Assembly (NCBI RefSeq): GCF_002504165.1 | Contig: NZ_CP021407.1 | Coordinates: 1 to 64,000 of the forward strand | From: Pacificitalea manganoxidans | GTDB taxonomy: Bacteria; Pseudomonadota; Alphaproteobacteria; Rhodobacterales; Rhodobacteraceae | Direction of reading: 5' to 3' | Length of the DNA: 64,000 nt | Shown here: positions 1 through 8,626 of the stretch, one piece after another | How the letters are laid out: each line of letters begins with the position of its first letter | Numbering within the stretch: position 1 is the stretch's first letter | The notes under the pieces: generated by a model | Databases searched by the model: none | What the model was told of the DNA's origin: nothing | Seen by the model: only the letters and a program-made list of their open reading frames with translations | Translations under genes and position numbers: made by a program

Positions 1-14
1 CGTGGGATCAAGGA

Positions 15-47
15 CTTGGGTCAGGGTTTGCAAGAACCTTACCCAAG
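15..47 (-). terminator. Stem-loop at the 3' end of the LysR gene
   Basis: CTTGGGT (15-21) pairs with ACCCAAG (41-47), and inside it AGGGTT (23-28) pairs with AACCTT (35-40) with one G-U pair. The hairpin spans the TAA stop of the minus-strand LysR gene. There is no clear U-run after it, so it may stabilise the 3' end rather than terminate intrinsically. Confidence 0.45.
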
Positions 48-944
48 TTCCAGCGCGGATAAGAAGATCTCTGCCGCGCGGGGCAGGGCGCGGCGGGCGG
101 GGCGCAGCAGATACAGCCGTCGTTCAATCGTCAGGTCCGCGACCTCGACAAACCGCAGGTTGGGGTCATTGAACAACAGCACGGCGTTGCGCGGCAGCAG
201 CGCCACCCCCGCCCCCGCGCGCACCAGACAAAGCTGCCCGATGGTGGAATGACTGCGCAACGGGCCGGATTTCAGCGCGGCGGGCACCTGTGCGCTTTCG
301 GCCAGCAATTGCGCGGTGCCGGTATCGGCGCTGAGATGGATCACCCCGGTGGGGTCGATGTCCCGCAGCCGGATCGGGCCGCCCGATTGCGCCAGCGGAT
401 GATCGCGGTGACAGGCCAGCCCGATGCGGTCGGCGCTGATCTCGGTCTGCACCAGATCGGGCGAACTGCGCGCGCGCCCGGCCACCGCCAGATCCAGCCG
501 GTCTTCCGCCACCATCTGCGCAAGGGTTTCGGCGATATCGTCATGCAGCAGCACCGCGTAGCCGGGATGGGCAGCGCGGAAGGCCGTGATCGCCGGGGCG
601 ATGCGGTCGCTGATCGCCGAGGGGGTCGCACCGATCCGCACGGTGCCCTGCAATCCGCGCGCCCGGTCGCGCAGCCGGGTCAACGAACGGTCGATTTCAT
701 CCAGCAGCGGGCGCGTGTCCTCCAGATAGGCCAGTCCCAGCGCGGTTGGTTCCGGGGGGCGGGACCGGCGATCAAACAGCGCGCCCCCGGCGATATCCTC
801 GATCTGGCGCACGGTTTCGGTCAGCGCCGAAGGCACGACGCCCAGACGCTCCGCCGCGCGGACGAAGCTGCCCTCCTGCCAGATGGCGTGAACCGCCCTG
901 AGATGGCGCAGGTTAAAATTCGTATTTTCTGAATCTGACTTCAT
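39..944 (-). CDS. LysR-family transcriptional regulator
   Basis: A 301-residue LysR-type regulator. The N-terminal winged helix-turn-helix covers roughly residues 10-70, with the typical pattern of a single-pass 'LRHLRAVHAIWQEGSF' helix followed by 'AAERLGVVPSALTETVRQIE'. The rest is the two-lobed periplasmic-binding-protein-like effector domain. A longer reading from a TTG at 980 is possible, but the ATG at 944 begins just before the conserved fold; neither start has a strong Shine-Dalgarno sequence. It is divergent from the YdiJ-type dehydrogenase with about 70 bp between starts, the usual arrangement for a LysR regulator controlling its neighbour. The effector is not visible from sequence; a 2-hydroxyacid is a guess from context. 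Confidence 0.9.
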   Translation of the reverse strand: MKSDSENTNFNLRHLRAVHAIWQEGSFVRAAERLGVVPSALTETVRQIEDIAGGALFDRRSRPPEPTALGLAYLEDTRPLLDEIDRSLTRLRDRARGLQGTVRIGATPSAISDRIAPAITAFRAAHPGYAVLLHDDIAETLAQMVAEDRLDLAVAGRARSSPDLVQTEISADRIGLACHRDHPLAQSGGPIRLRDIDPTGVIHLSADTGTAQLLAESAQVPAALKSGPLRSHSTIGQLCLVRAGAGVALLPRNAVLLFNDPNLRFVEVADLTIERRLYLLRPARRALPRAAEIFLSALELG

Positions 945-1012
945 ATCTTTCTGTTTCTGCGAACCTGTCGCTTCGGTCAATATGGCTGCGCTAACCCGGA
1001 GGAGTGCCGCCC

Positions 1013-3865
1013 GTGACCCAAATTTCCGCCGATTTCGCCGCCGCGCTGGACAAGCTGCCGCGCGCCTTGGCCAAGGCCGGGTTTCGCGGCGAGGTGGAGC
1101 GGGACACGGCCCTGCGCGCGGCCATGTCCACCGACAATTCCGTCTACCGCATCCGGCCCGATCTGATCGTCGCTCCGCACGATGCCAACGATGTCGTAAC
1201 CTGTATGGCGGTTTTGGAGCAGGCGGAATTTGCCATGCTCCCCGTCACCGCGCGCGGCGGCGGCACCGGCACCAATGGGCAAAGCCTGAACCGGGGCGTG
1301 ATCCTCGACATGCGGCGGCATATGCACCGGCTGATCGGTTTCAACGCCGCCGCGGGCTGGGCGGATGTGGAGCCGGGGATCGTGCTGGACGACCTGAACG
1401 CGCAGCTGCGCCCGCATGGGGTGTTCTTTGCGCCGGAGACATCCACCTCCACTCGCTGCGTTGTGGGGGGGATGGTGTCCACAGACGCGTCGGGTAAGGG
1501 CTCGCGCATCTACGGCAAGACCTCCGACAACCTGCTGGGGATCGAGATCGCGCGCGGGGCAGGGCTGCTGTCGAGCCTCGCGCCCGCGCCGGACTGGGCG
1601 GCACCTATGCTGGCCGGGGCGGAGGCGGCGGCACGGGCGGGGCGCGCGGCCTTCGTCGCGCAGACGCCGCGCCTGAACCGGCGCTTTACCGGCTATGATT
1701 TGGAACGGGCCTGCCCTGACGCGGGCGGTTTCGAGTGGTGGCGGCTGTTCCCCGGCTCCGAAGGCACGCTTGGGCCAATCACCCGTATCCGCGTGCGGCT
1801 GCGTCCGCTGCCCACGGCCAAGCGGCTGGTGGTGGCGGGGTTCGCCAGTTTCCGCGATGCGCTGGCCTCGGCGGTGCCGCTGCTGGAGGACGAACCCACG
1901 GCGATCGAGGTTATGGACGAACGGGTGCAGGCGCTGGCCGCCGAAGCCGGTCTGTTGGCTGGCTTGCCCGAAGCACTACGCCCCGGTGGCGACGCGGCGC
2001 TGGCCTATACCTTCATCGAGTTCAACGGCGACGACCCCGCCGCGCTGGAGGCGCGGGTGGCGGGCTGCGAGGCGCGGTTGGCGACGCTGCCCGGCCTTCG
2101 CGCGATGTATGTGTCCCATGATGCCACTGAGATCACCGCGCTCTGGGCGATCCGGTCTGCGGGCGTCGGTCTGCTGGGCAAGGTCGAGGGCCGCGCCCGG
2201 CCCGTGGCCTTTGTCGAGGATTGCGTGGTCCCACCCGAGGCGCTGCCTGCCTTCCTTGACGGGTTTCTGGAGATCCTGTCGCGCCACGGGCTGAGCTACG
2301 GGATCTATGGCCATGTGGATGTGGGCTGCCTGCACATTCGCCCCGCGCTCGATATCGACAGCGCGGCGGGGCGCGAGACGCTGGTGGCGGTGTCGGATGA
2401 GATCTTTGCGCTGGTGAACCGCCATGGCGGGATCTTCTGGGGCGAGCACGGCAAGGGCGTGCGCGGCGCCTATCTAAAGGACTGGATCGGCGCGGAGGCC
2501 TATGCCGCGCTACAAGGCGTAAAGGCCGCGTTCGATCCGGCGAACCGGTTCAACCCCGGTAAGCTGGTGTCGAATGACGCGCCGGTGATGGGCATCGCCA
2601 CCACGCCGTTCCGTCCGTTCAACAGCCCCGAAGGCGATCCGCTGGAAAAGGCGTTTCGCTGCAATGGCAACGCGCAATGCCTAAGCTACGCGGCGACCAC
2701 GCCCATGTGCCCGTCCTTCAAGGCGACCGGCGATGTGCGGCATTCCCCGAAAGGCCGCGCCGATGCGCTGCGCGCGTGGCACGAGGATCGGCAGAGCGGG
2801 GTGGCGGGCGCGGAAACCGTGGCGGAGGCTGATCTTCTGGGCGCGCTCGACACCTGTCTGGGCTGCAAGGCCTGCACATCGACCTGTCCGGTGCAGGTCG
2901 ACATTCCCACCATGCGCGCGGCGTTCTATGCCGATCACTACGCCCGCAATCGCCGCCCTCTGAGCGACCGGGCGATGCTGCTGGCGGAGCGGTTCAGCCC
3001 CCTTTTGGCGCGGATGATCCCGCTGGCGCGTCCGGTCTGGCCGCTGCTGCGCCGGGGGGCGGAGCGCGTGCTGGGGGTCACGGATCTGCCGAGCCGTCTG
3101 GCCCGCCCGTTGCCGCGGGGGTCGCGGATCGCGCTGCGGGACTTGGCCGATCATCCGTTGCCCGCGCGCACGGTGCTGGTGTGGCAGGACTGGTTTTCGA
3201 CGCTTTTCGATGGCGCGGCGGCGGAGGATATCCGGCGGGGGTTGCGCGCGCTTGGCTATGCGCCGCTTTTTGTCGAGATGCGCCCGGCGGGCAAGGTCGC
3301 CGCCGATCTGGGAGACCCGGAAGGGTTTGACCGTATGGCGGTCCGGCTAGGCGCGGCGTTGGAGCAGGGCGCGGCACGGGGTGTTCCGATGATCGGGGTC
3401 GATCCGGCCTTTGTCATGGCGTTGCGGCAGGACTACGCCAAGGCCGGGCACCGGGTGCCGGTGCTGCAATCGCCGCAGGAGTTTCTCTGCGCCGAACTGG
3501 CCCGTGGCGTGACGCTGCCGCAGGCGCCGGGGGGGCGGCTGACGCTATTCGCGCATTGCACCGAAGCCACGGCGGAGCCTGCGACCCGCGCGCAATGGAC
3601 CCGCATCGCAACCGCGCTGGGGCTTGGGATCGACACGCCCGCGACCGGCTGCTGCGGCATGGCCGGGATGTTCGGCCACAAGACCCGGCATCAGACGATT
3701 TCGCGCAAGCTCTACGATATGTCATGGGCCGCGCCGGTCAGCGCCGCCGGGCCGGAAGTGGCGGCGACAGGCTATTCGTGCCGCTGTCAGACCGCGCGGT
3801 TCGGGGCCGTGACGGCCCGCCATCCTTTGGGCCTGATCGCGGACAGGTTGGGGCAGGGCCGGTAG
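1013..3865 (+). CDS. YdiJ-type FAD-linked oxidase with Fe-S and CCG domains
   Basis: Large fused flavoprotein of about 950 residues resembling E. coli YdiJ, a D-2-hydroxyglutarate dehydrogenase family member (known for the family). Visible order: FAD-binding PCMH domain with 'ARGGGTGTNGQSLN' near residue 80, FAD-oxidase C-terminal domain, a ferredoxin-like region with CLGCKACTSTCPV near residue 620, then a CCG domain containing 'TGCCGMAGMFGHK'. It probably oxidises a D-2-hydroxyacid and passes electrons to the respiratory chain. GGAGGA at 998-1003 sits 9 nt before the GTG at 1013 but directly abuts the GTG at 1004, so 1013 is preferred. Its neighbour is the divergent LysR gene. The substrate (2-hydroxyglutarate, lactate or another) cannot be assigned. 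Confidence 0.88.
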   Translation: MTQISADFAAALDKLPRALAKAGFRGEVERDTALRAAMSTDNSVYRIRPDLIVAPHDANDVVTCMAVLEQAEFAMLPVTARGGGTGTNGQSLNRGVILDMRRHMHRLIGFNAAAGWADVEPGIVLDDLNAQLRPHGVFFAPETSTSTRCVVGGMVSTDASGKGSRIYGKTSDNLLGIEIARGAGLLSSLAPAPDWAAPMLAGAEAAARAGRAAFVAQTPRLNRRFTGYDLERACPDAGGFEWWRLFPGSEGTLGPITRIRVRLRPLPTAKRLVVAGFASFRDALASAVPLLEDEPTAIEVMDERVQALAAEAGLLAGLPEALRPGGDAALAYTFIEFNGDDPAALEARVAGCEARLATLPGLRAMYVSHDATEITALWAIRSAGVGLLGKVEGRARPVAFVEDCVVPPEALPAFLDGFLEILSRHGLSYGIYGHVDVGCLHIRPALDIDSAAGRETLVAVSDEIFALVNRHGGIFWGEHGKGVRGAYLKDWIGAEAYAALQGVKAAFDPANRFNPGKLVSNDAPVMGIATTPFRPFNSPEGDPLEKAFRCNGNAQCLSYAATTPMCPSFKATGDVRHSPKGRADALRAWHEDRQSGVAGAETVAEADLLGALDTCLGCKACTSTCPVQVDIPTMRAAFYADHYARNRRPLSDRAMLLAERFSPLLARMIPLARPVWPLLRRGAERVLGVTDLPSRLARPLPRGSRIALRDLADHPLPARTVLVWQDWFSTLFDGAAAEDIRRGLRALGYAPLFVEMRPAGKVAADLGDPEGFDRMAVRLGAALEQGAARGVPMIGVDPAFVMALRQDYAKAGHRVPVLQSPQEFLCAELARGVTLPQAPGGRLTLFAHCTEATAEPATRAQWTRIATALGLGIDTPATGCCGMAGMFGHKTRHQTISRKLYDMSWAAPVSAAGPEVAATGYSCRCQTARFGAVTARHPLGLIADRLGQGR

Positions 3866-3876
3866 GGTGCGGCCCT
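3855..3876. terminator. Convergent stem-loop between the YdiJ and GntR genes
   Basis: AGGGCCG (3855-3861) and CGGCCCT (3870-3876) are perfect inverted repeats with an 8-nt loop, in the 9-bp gap between two convergent genes and overlapping both stop codons. It may act on transcripts from both sides. Confidence 0.4.
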
Positions 3877-4585
3877 AGTCGCCCCGGTCGACATGGTCGA
3901 GCAGACCTTGACCGCCCGCCTCGATATCGAAGCGGATACCGGCCTCCGCCGCCGCCGCATCGCCGCGTTTCAGCGCGTCGATGATGCGGTCATGGGGGTG
4001 CGGATCCCAGTCATCGGGCACGCCCGCATCGTAGAGATGCGACAGGATCGGCCCGCAGCGCGCCCATAGGTTTTCCACCAGATCATAGGTGATGGGCAAT
4101 TGTCCGGCACGGCAGAGGGCGAGGTGGAATTCGGTGTTCAGATGCACCGCGTCATCGAAACTCTGCGCGGCGTGGCAGGCGGCGATATCGGTCTGGATCT
4201 TTTCCAGCGCCGCGATTTCGGCGGGGGTGGCGTGCTGCGCGGCGGCGGCGGCGGCCTGTCCCTCCAGATCCATGCGGATCATGCGGATTTCCAGCAATTG
4301 CGCCAGCGTCAGTTCCGGCACCGTCACGGTCCCGCGATCATCGACCACCATCGCGCGTTCGAACACCAGCCGCAGCAGCGCCTCTCGCATCGGGGTCATC
4401 GAAATACCGAAACGCTGCGACATCGGACGCAGGCGCATCCGCTCCCCTGGACGCAATTGCCCCCGCATCAACGCGTTTCGAATCGCGGTATAGGCCCGGT
4501 CGCTAAGGCTCTCCCGCTCGATAGGCTGCGCCCAATCTGTTGTTTTTGCGGAATTATTATTGGCGCTGAGAGTGCTTCTTGACAT
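3875..4585 (-). CDS. GntR-family regulator, FadR/FCD subfamily
   Basis: A 236-residue regulator. The winged helix-turn-helix lies near residues 20-85 ('SLSDRAYTAIRNALMRGQL', then 'LRPMSQRFGISMTPMREALLRL') and is followed by an all-helical FCD ligand-binding domain with the metal-site pattern of the family ('LNTEFHLALCRA' and 'HPHDRIIDALKRGD'). An open frame continues upstream to 5695 on this strand, but that part is antisense to the alcohol dehydrogenase. The ATG at 4585 gives a normal family length, although its Shine-Dalgarno is weak. It is divergent from the 4706-16623 catabolic operon and is its likely local repressor. A TGTTATAACA palindrome lies 25 bp upstream of its start. Confidence 0.9.
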   Translation of the reverse strand: MSRSTLSANNNSAKTTDWAQPIERESLSDRAYTAIRNALMRGQLRPGERMRLRPMSQRFGISMTPMREALLRLVFERAMVVDDRGTVTVPELTLAQLLEIRMIRMDLEGQAAAAAAQHATPAEIAALEKIQTDIAACHAAQSFDDAVHLNTEFHLALCRAGQLPITYDLVENLWARCGPILSHLYDAGVPDDWDPHPHDRIIDALKRGDAAAAEAGIRFDIEAGGQGLLDHVDRGD

Positions 4586-4609
4586 TGATCCGCTTCGCTT
4601 TGCATTGTC

Positions 4610-4619
4610 TGTTATAACA
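4610..4619. promoter_or_regulatory. Palindrome TGTTATAACA, candidate GntR operator
   Basis: Perfect 10-bp palindrome in the AT-rich part of the 120-bp divergent intergenic region between the GntR gene (start 4585) and the alcohol dehydrogenase operon (start 4706). It fits the GT-N4-AC core typical of FCD-type GntR operators. The assignment is inference. Confidence 0.45.
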
Positions 4620-4705
4620 AATAAAACATTACGACCGAGGATGCCAGTTCCGACTGCCAAGGTCGCCCCGCCGGGGAGGGTGGGGAAGGGAGGAGACGAC
4701 CGCGA

Positions 4706-5761
4706 ATGCTTGCTCTGCGCAAGACCCGGCCCGCATTCGGTGCGGAACTGGTCGATATGGATTTCGCCGATGAGGCGCTCGCTCCGGGGGAGGTCGAGGT
4801 CGCCGTGCATGCCGCCGGGCTGTGCGGCAGCGATCTGCATGCCTATGCGTGGACGCCCTCCTACGGGTTCATGACGCCGCTGTTGCCGCTGACCATCGGG
4901 CATGAATTCGCGGGCGTGGTCCGCCGGGTCGCGGCGGATGTCACACGAATTGCGGTGGGCGACCGGGTGACCTGTTGGCCCACGATGACCTGCGGCACCT
5001 GCGACGGCTGTCGCCGGGGGCGCCCCGAAGCCTGCGAGGCGCGCCGCATCGTGGGGCTGCATGCCGATGGCGGCTTTGCCGAGCGGGTGCGCCTGCCCGC
5101 CGCGACGCTGCACAAACTGCCCGACGGGCTGGATTTTGACCGCGCCGCCCTGTGCGAGCCGCTGGCGATTGCCGTGAACGCCGTCGATCACGCCGATATC
5201 GCGCCCGGTTGCCGGGTCGTGGTGCTGGGACCGGGGCCGATTGGCGCGGCGGCGGCGTGGGTGGCTCAGCATCGCGGGGCCGATGTCCTGCTGCTCGGGC
5301 TGGACGATGCGCCCCGGCTGGAGGTCGCGCGCGGCATGGGCGTGGCCCGCTGCGCCGATCTGCGGGACACCGATCTGGCGCAGGCCTGTGCGGAGGCCTT
5401 CGGCGGCGGCCCGGACCGGGTGATCGAAGCGACCGGCGTTGCGGCCTCCGTCAGCGATGCGGTGCGGGTGCTGCGCCCCGAAGGCATCGTGGTGGCGGCG
5501 GGCATTCACGACACGCCCTGCACGGTCGATCTGGCCCGGCTGGTCCGCGAAAAGAAACAGCTGCGCGGGGTGCATGACACCACCGCGGACGGCTTTGCCC
5601 ATGCGCTCGATCTGCTGGTGCAGCACGGCGCGGTGCTGGAGCGACTGATCACCCATCGGCTGCCGCTGCGCCAAGGGCTCGACGCTTTTGACCACGCCCG
5701 CGGCAAAACCGCGATGAAAGTCATGATGTATCCGAACGACACGGGAGAGACGGTCCTATGA
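4706..5761 (+). CDS. Zinc-dependent alcohol/polyol dehydrogenase (MDR family)
   Basis: A 351-residue medium-chain dehydrogenase of the threonine/sorbitol dehydrogenase type. Catalytic zinc ligands are visible in 'GLCGSDLHAY' (near residue 38) and 'IGHEFAGVV' (near 66). The structural zinc loop is CGTCDGCRRGRPEAC (near 95-110), and the Rossmann fold contains 'VLGPGPIGAAAA' near 180. It should oxidise a secondary alcohol or polyol with NAD(P). It is the first gene of the plus-strand catabolic operon, with a purine-rich GGGAGGAG ahead of the ATG. Its stop overlaps the next start (ATGA), implying translational coupling. The substrate is unknown. Confidence 0.9.
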   Translation: MLALRKTRPAFGAELVDMDFADEALAPGEVEVAVHAAGLCGSDLHAYAWTPSYGFMTPLLPLTIGHEFAGVVRRVAADVTRIAVGDRVTCWPTMTCGTCDGCRRGRPEACEARRIVGLHADGGFAERVRLPAATLHKLPDGLDFDRAALCEPLAIAVNAVDHADIAPGCRVVVLGPGPIGAAAAWVAQHRGADVLLLGLDDAPRLEVARGMGVARCADLRDTDLAQACAEAFGGGPDRVIEATGVAASVSDAVRVLRPEGIVVAAGIHDTPCTVDLARLVREKKQLRGVHDTTADGFAHALDLLVQHGAVLERLITHRLPLRQGLDAFDHARGKTAMKVMMYPNDTGETVL

Positions 5762-6801
5762 CCCACACGATGCAAGAGCAGGACAGCGCCGCGCACGCGA
5801 CCGGGCAAAGCACCCGCGCGGTGATCGCCGAAGGGGCGGGCGGTCCTGATGTGCTGCGCGTGGTCAGCCGCGCGCGCCCGGTGCCGGGACCGGGGCAGAT
5901 CCTCGTGTCCGTGCATGCAGCCGGGGTCAACCGCCCCGATGTGATGCAGCGGCAGGGGAACTACCCGCCGCCGCCCGGCGCCAGCGACGTGTTCGGGCTG
6001 GAATTGGCCGGGATCGTTGCAGAACTAGGCGAGGGCGTCACCGATTTCGCCAAGGGCGACCGGGTGATGGCGCTGGTGCATTCCGGGGCCTATGCGGATT
6101 GGGCCGTCGTCGATGCGCCCATCGCGCTGAAGCTGCCCCACGCGATGAGCATGGTCGAGGCGGGCGCATTCCCGGAAACGTTCTTTACCGTCTGGAGCAA
6201 CGTGTTCGAGCGCGCCGCGCTGCAACCGGGGGAGACGCTGCTGATCCATGGCGGCACTTCTGGCATCGGCACGACGGCGATCCAACTGGCCAAGGCGCTT
6301 GGCTCCACCGTCATTGTCACCGCTGGCAGCGACGACAAATGCGCCGCCGCGACCCGGCTCGGCGCCGATCACGCGATCAACTACCGCACACAGGATTTCG
6401 TGGACGCGGCGCGCGATCTGACCGGCGGCACCGGTCCCGATGTGATCCTCGACATGGTCGGGGGGCCGTATGTGCAGCGCAATATCGAGCTGCTCGCCCC
6501 GGACGGGCGCATCGCGCAGATCGCGTTCCAACAGGGCAGTCAGGCGCAGCTCGATCTGCTGCCACTGCTGATGAAGCGCGGCACGATCACGGCCTCCACC
6601 CTGCGGGCGCGCCCGGTCGAGATGAAGGCTAAGTTGGCCCGCGCATTGTCCGACAAGGTGCTGCCGCTCATCGCCGAGGGCCGGGTGCGCCCGCTGATCG
6701 ATTCCGAATATCCGCTGGACCGTGTCGCCGACGCGCATGGCCGGATGGATGGCGGTGAGCATATCGGCAAGATCGTTCTCACCATGAATTCCGAAGACTG
6801 A
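5758..6801 (+). CDS. NAD(P)H:quinone oxidoreductase, PIG3-type MDR
   Basis: A 347-residue zinc-free medium-chain reductase. It has the quinone-oxidoreductase signature region 'GVNRPDVMQRQGNYPPPPG' (near residues 60-80), the NADPH site 'HGGTSGIGTTAIQLAKALG' (near 165-185), and none of the cysteine clusters of the preceding zinc enzyme. Family members reduce quinones or alpha,beta-unsaturated carbonyls. The start overlaps the upstream stop by 4 bp. In this operon it could detoxify or reduce an enone intermediate, which is inference. Confidence 0.88.
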   Translation: MTHTMQEQDSAAHATGQSTRAVIAEGAGGPDVLRVVSRARPVPGPGQILVSVHAAGVNRPDVMQRQGNYPPPPGASDVFGLELAGIVAELGEGVTDFAKGDRVMALVHSGAYADWAVVDAPIALKLPHAMSMVEAGAFPETFFTVWSNVFERAALQPGETLLIHGGTSGIGTTAIQLAKALGSTVIVTAGSDDKCAAATRLGADHAINYRTQDFVDAARDLTGGTGPDVILDMVGGPYVQRNIELLAPDGRIAQIAFQQGSQAQLDLLPLLMKRGTITASTLRARPVEMKAKLARALSDKVLPLIAEGRVRPLIDSEYPLDRVADAHGRMDGGEHIGKIVLTMNSED

Positions 6802-6820
6802 CATCCGGGAAGGCTACCAG

Positions 6821-8587
6821 ATGACCATCAACACCCCTCCGCCCAATGTCGACACCGCTCAGGGTGCATCTGCCGGCGGCTCCAACGTGACCGGCGCGCA
6901 TGTCATGGCGCAGGCGCTGGCGCGTCACGGCGTGACCCAGATCTTCGGGCAATCGCTGCCCTCCGCGCTGATCCTTGCCGCGCCGCATTACGGTATCCGG
7001 CAGGTGGGTTACCGCACCGAAAACGGCGGTGCGGCGATGGCCGATGCCTATGCCCGGATCAGTGGTCAGGTGCCCGTGGTCACCGCGCAGAACGGTCCGG
7101 CGGCGACGCTTCTGGTGCCGGGGCTAGCGGAGGCGATGAAGGCCTCGATCCCCATGGTTGCCATCGTGCAGGACGTGCATCGCAAGTTTACCGACCGCAA
7201 CGCGTTTCAGGAGATGGATCATTTCGCGCTGTTCAGCGGCGTTTCCAAATGGGTGCGCCGGGTCGCGGATGTCGACCGGATCGACGATTATGTGGACATG
7301 GCGTTTACGGCGGCGGCGTCGGGTCGCGGTGGGCCCGCGGTTTTGATGGTGCCAGTGGATGTGCTGGACGAGCGTCCGGAACTGTCGCCCGATGCGCCGC
7401 GCAGGCAGGCCGATCTGGGTCGCTTCCCGCTGGACCGTATGGGCGCAGATCCCGCGCGGGTGGCCGAGGCCGCAGCGCTGCTGGCGGGGGCCGAACGCCC
7501 GGTGGTGATCGCGGGCGGCGGGGTTCATGCCTCGGGCGCGGTGGCCGAACTGGGTGCCTTGCAGGAGATGGGACTGCCGGTCGCCACGACGGTGATGGGC
7601 AAAGGCGCGGTCGCCGAAACGCATCCGCTGTCGCTGGGGGTCGTGGGTTATTTCATGGCGCCGGGCAGTCGCAGCAGCCATCATCGCGCGCTGATCGAGG
7701 AGGCCGATGTCGTGCTGCTGATCGGCAATCGGACCAATCAGAACGGCACTGACAGTTGGCAGCTTTACCCGCGTAACGCGCGCTTCATCCATATCGACAT
7801 CGACGGGGGCGAGATTGGCCGCAGCTACGAGGCGCTGCGCCTGAAGGGGGACGCCAAATTGACCCTGTCCGCGCTGACCGAGGCGCTGGCCGGGCAGGAT
7901 CGTGGCACCATCGACGCCCGCCGCCCGGATCTGGAGGCACGCATCGCCGAAGGCCGGCGCGCCCATGAGGCGGAGGTCGACACGCTGATCGATTGGGACG
8001 CAAGCCCGATCCGCCCCGAGCGGCTGATGCGCGACCTTGACCAGGTGATGCCCGACACGGCGATTGCGGTAGCGGATGCGAGTTATGCTTCGATCTGGAT
8101 CGCGAACGGGCTGACCGCGCGCCGGGCCGGGCAACGGTTCCTGACGCCGCGCGGGCTGGCCGGTCTGGGCTGGGGTCTGCCCTTTGCCATCGGCGCCAAG
8201 GCCGCGCGTCCCGATGCGCCGGTGATCTGCCTGACCGGCGATGGTGGCTTCGGCCATGTCTGGGGCGAGTTGGAAACTGCGCGCCGGATGCAGTTGCCGG
8301 TCGTGGTGATCGTGCTCAACAACCAGATCCTCGGCTATCAGAAACATGCCGAACTGAGCCTGTTCGGCGATCACACCGATGTGGTGCATTTCACCGCCGT
8401 GGATCATGCGGCCATCGCGCGTGCGGTGGGCTGCGAAGGGGTGCGCGTGGAGCGGCCCGAGGACTTCCTGCCCGCGCTGGAGGAGGCGATGGGCAAGCAG
8501 AGCGTGACCGTCATCGATGTGGTGACGGAGGAGCGGGCACACCCGCCGATCACAAGTTTCCAAGGGAAGGATGCGCTCGACTACTGA
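6821..8587 (+). CDS. Thiamine-diphosphate-dependent enzyme, acetolactate-synthase-like
   Basis: A 588-residue ThDP enzyme with the three-domain POX/ALS fold. The N-terminal pyrimidine-binding domain carries the activating glutamate in 'YRTENGGAAMADAYAR' (near residue 65). A central domain follows, and the C-terminal pyrophosphate domain has the GDG...NN motif ('LTGDGGFGHVWGE' and 'VIVLNNQI') near residues 475-505. No regulatory subunit gene is nearby, so biosynthetic acetolactate synthase is unlikely. A catabolic decarboxylase, lyase or C-C hydrolase is more probable given the ABC importer and dehydrogenases around it. The exact reaction cannot be read from sequence. Confidence 0.85.
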   Translation: MTINTPPPNVDTAQGASAGGSNVTGAHVMAQALARHGVTQIFGQSLPSALILAAPHYGIRQVGYRTENGGAAMADAYARISGQVPVVTAQNGPAATLLVPGLAEAMKASIPMVAIVQDVHRKFTDRNAFQEMDHFALFSGVSKWVRRVADVDRIDDYVDMAFTAAASGRGGPAVLMVPVDVLDERPELSPDAPRRQADLGRFPLDRMGADPARVAEAAALLAGAERPVVIAGGGVHASGAVAELGALQEMGLPVATTVMGKGAVAETHPLSLGVVGYFMAPGSRSSHHRALIEEADVVLLIGNRTNQNGTDSWQLYPRNARFIHIDIDGGEIGRSYEALRLKGDAKLTLSALTEALAGQDRGTIDARRPDLEARIAEGRRAHEAEVDTLIDWDASPIRPERLMRDLDQVMPDTAIAVADASYASIWIANGLTARRAGQRFLTPRGLAGLGWGLPFAIGAKAARPDAPVICLTGDGGFGHVWGELETARRMQLPVVVIVLNNQILGYQKHAELSLFGDHTDVVHFTAVDHAAIARAVGCEGVRVERPEDFLPALEEAMGKQSVTVIDVVTEERAHPPITSFQGKDALDY

Positions 8588-8626
8588 TCGGGCGCGCAAG
8601 ACTGACTGTCATTCAGGGAGGACGAC

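Noticed and set aside
4586-5695. Long minus-strand open frame continuing upstream of the GntR gene
   Set aside because: It is antisense to the zinc alcohol dehydrogenase and lacks any domain; the GntR fold starts at 4585.
6821-8587. Biosynthetic acetolactate synthase large subunit
   Set aside because: No small-subunit gene follows, and the context is a catabolic operon with an importer.
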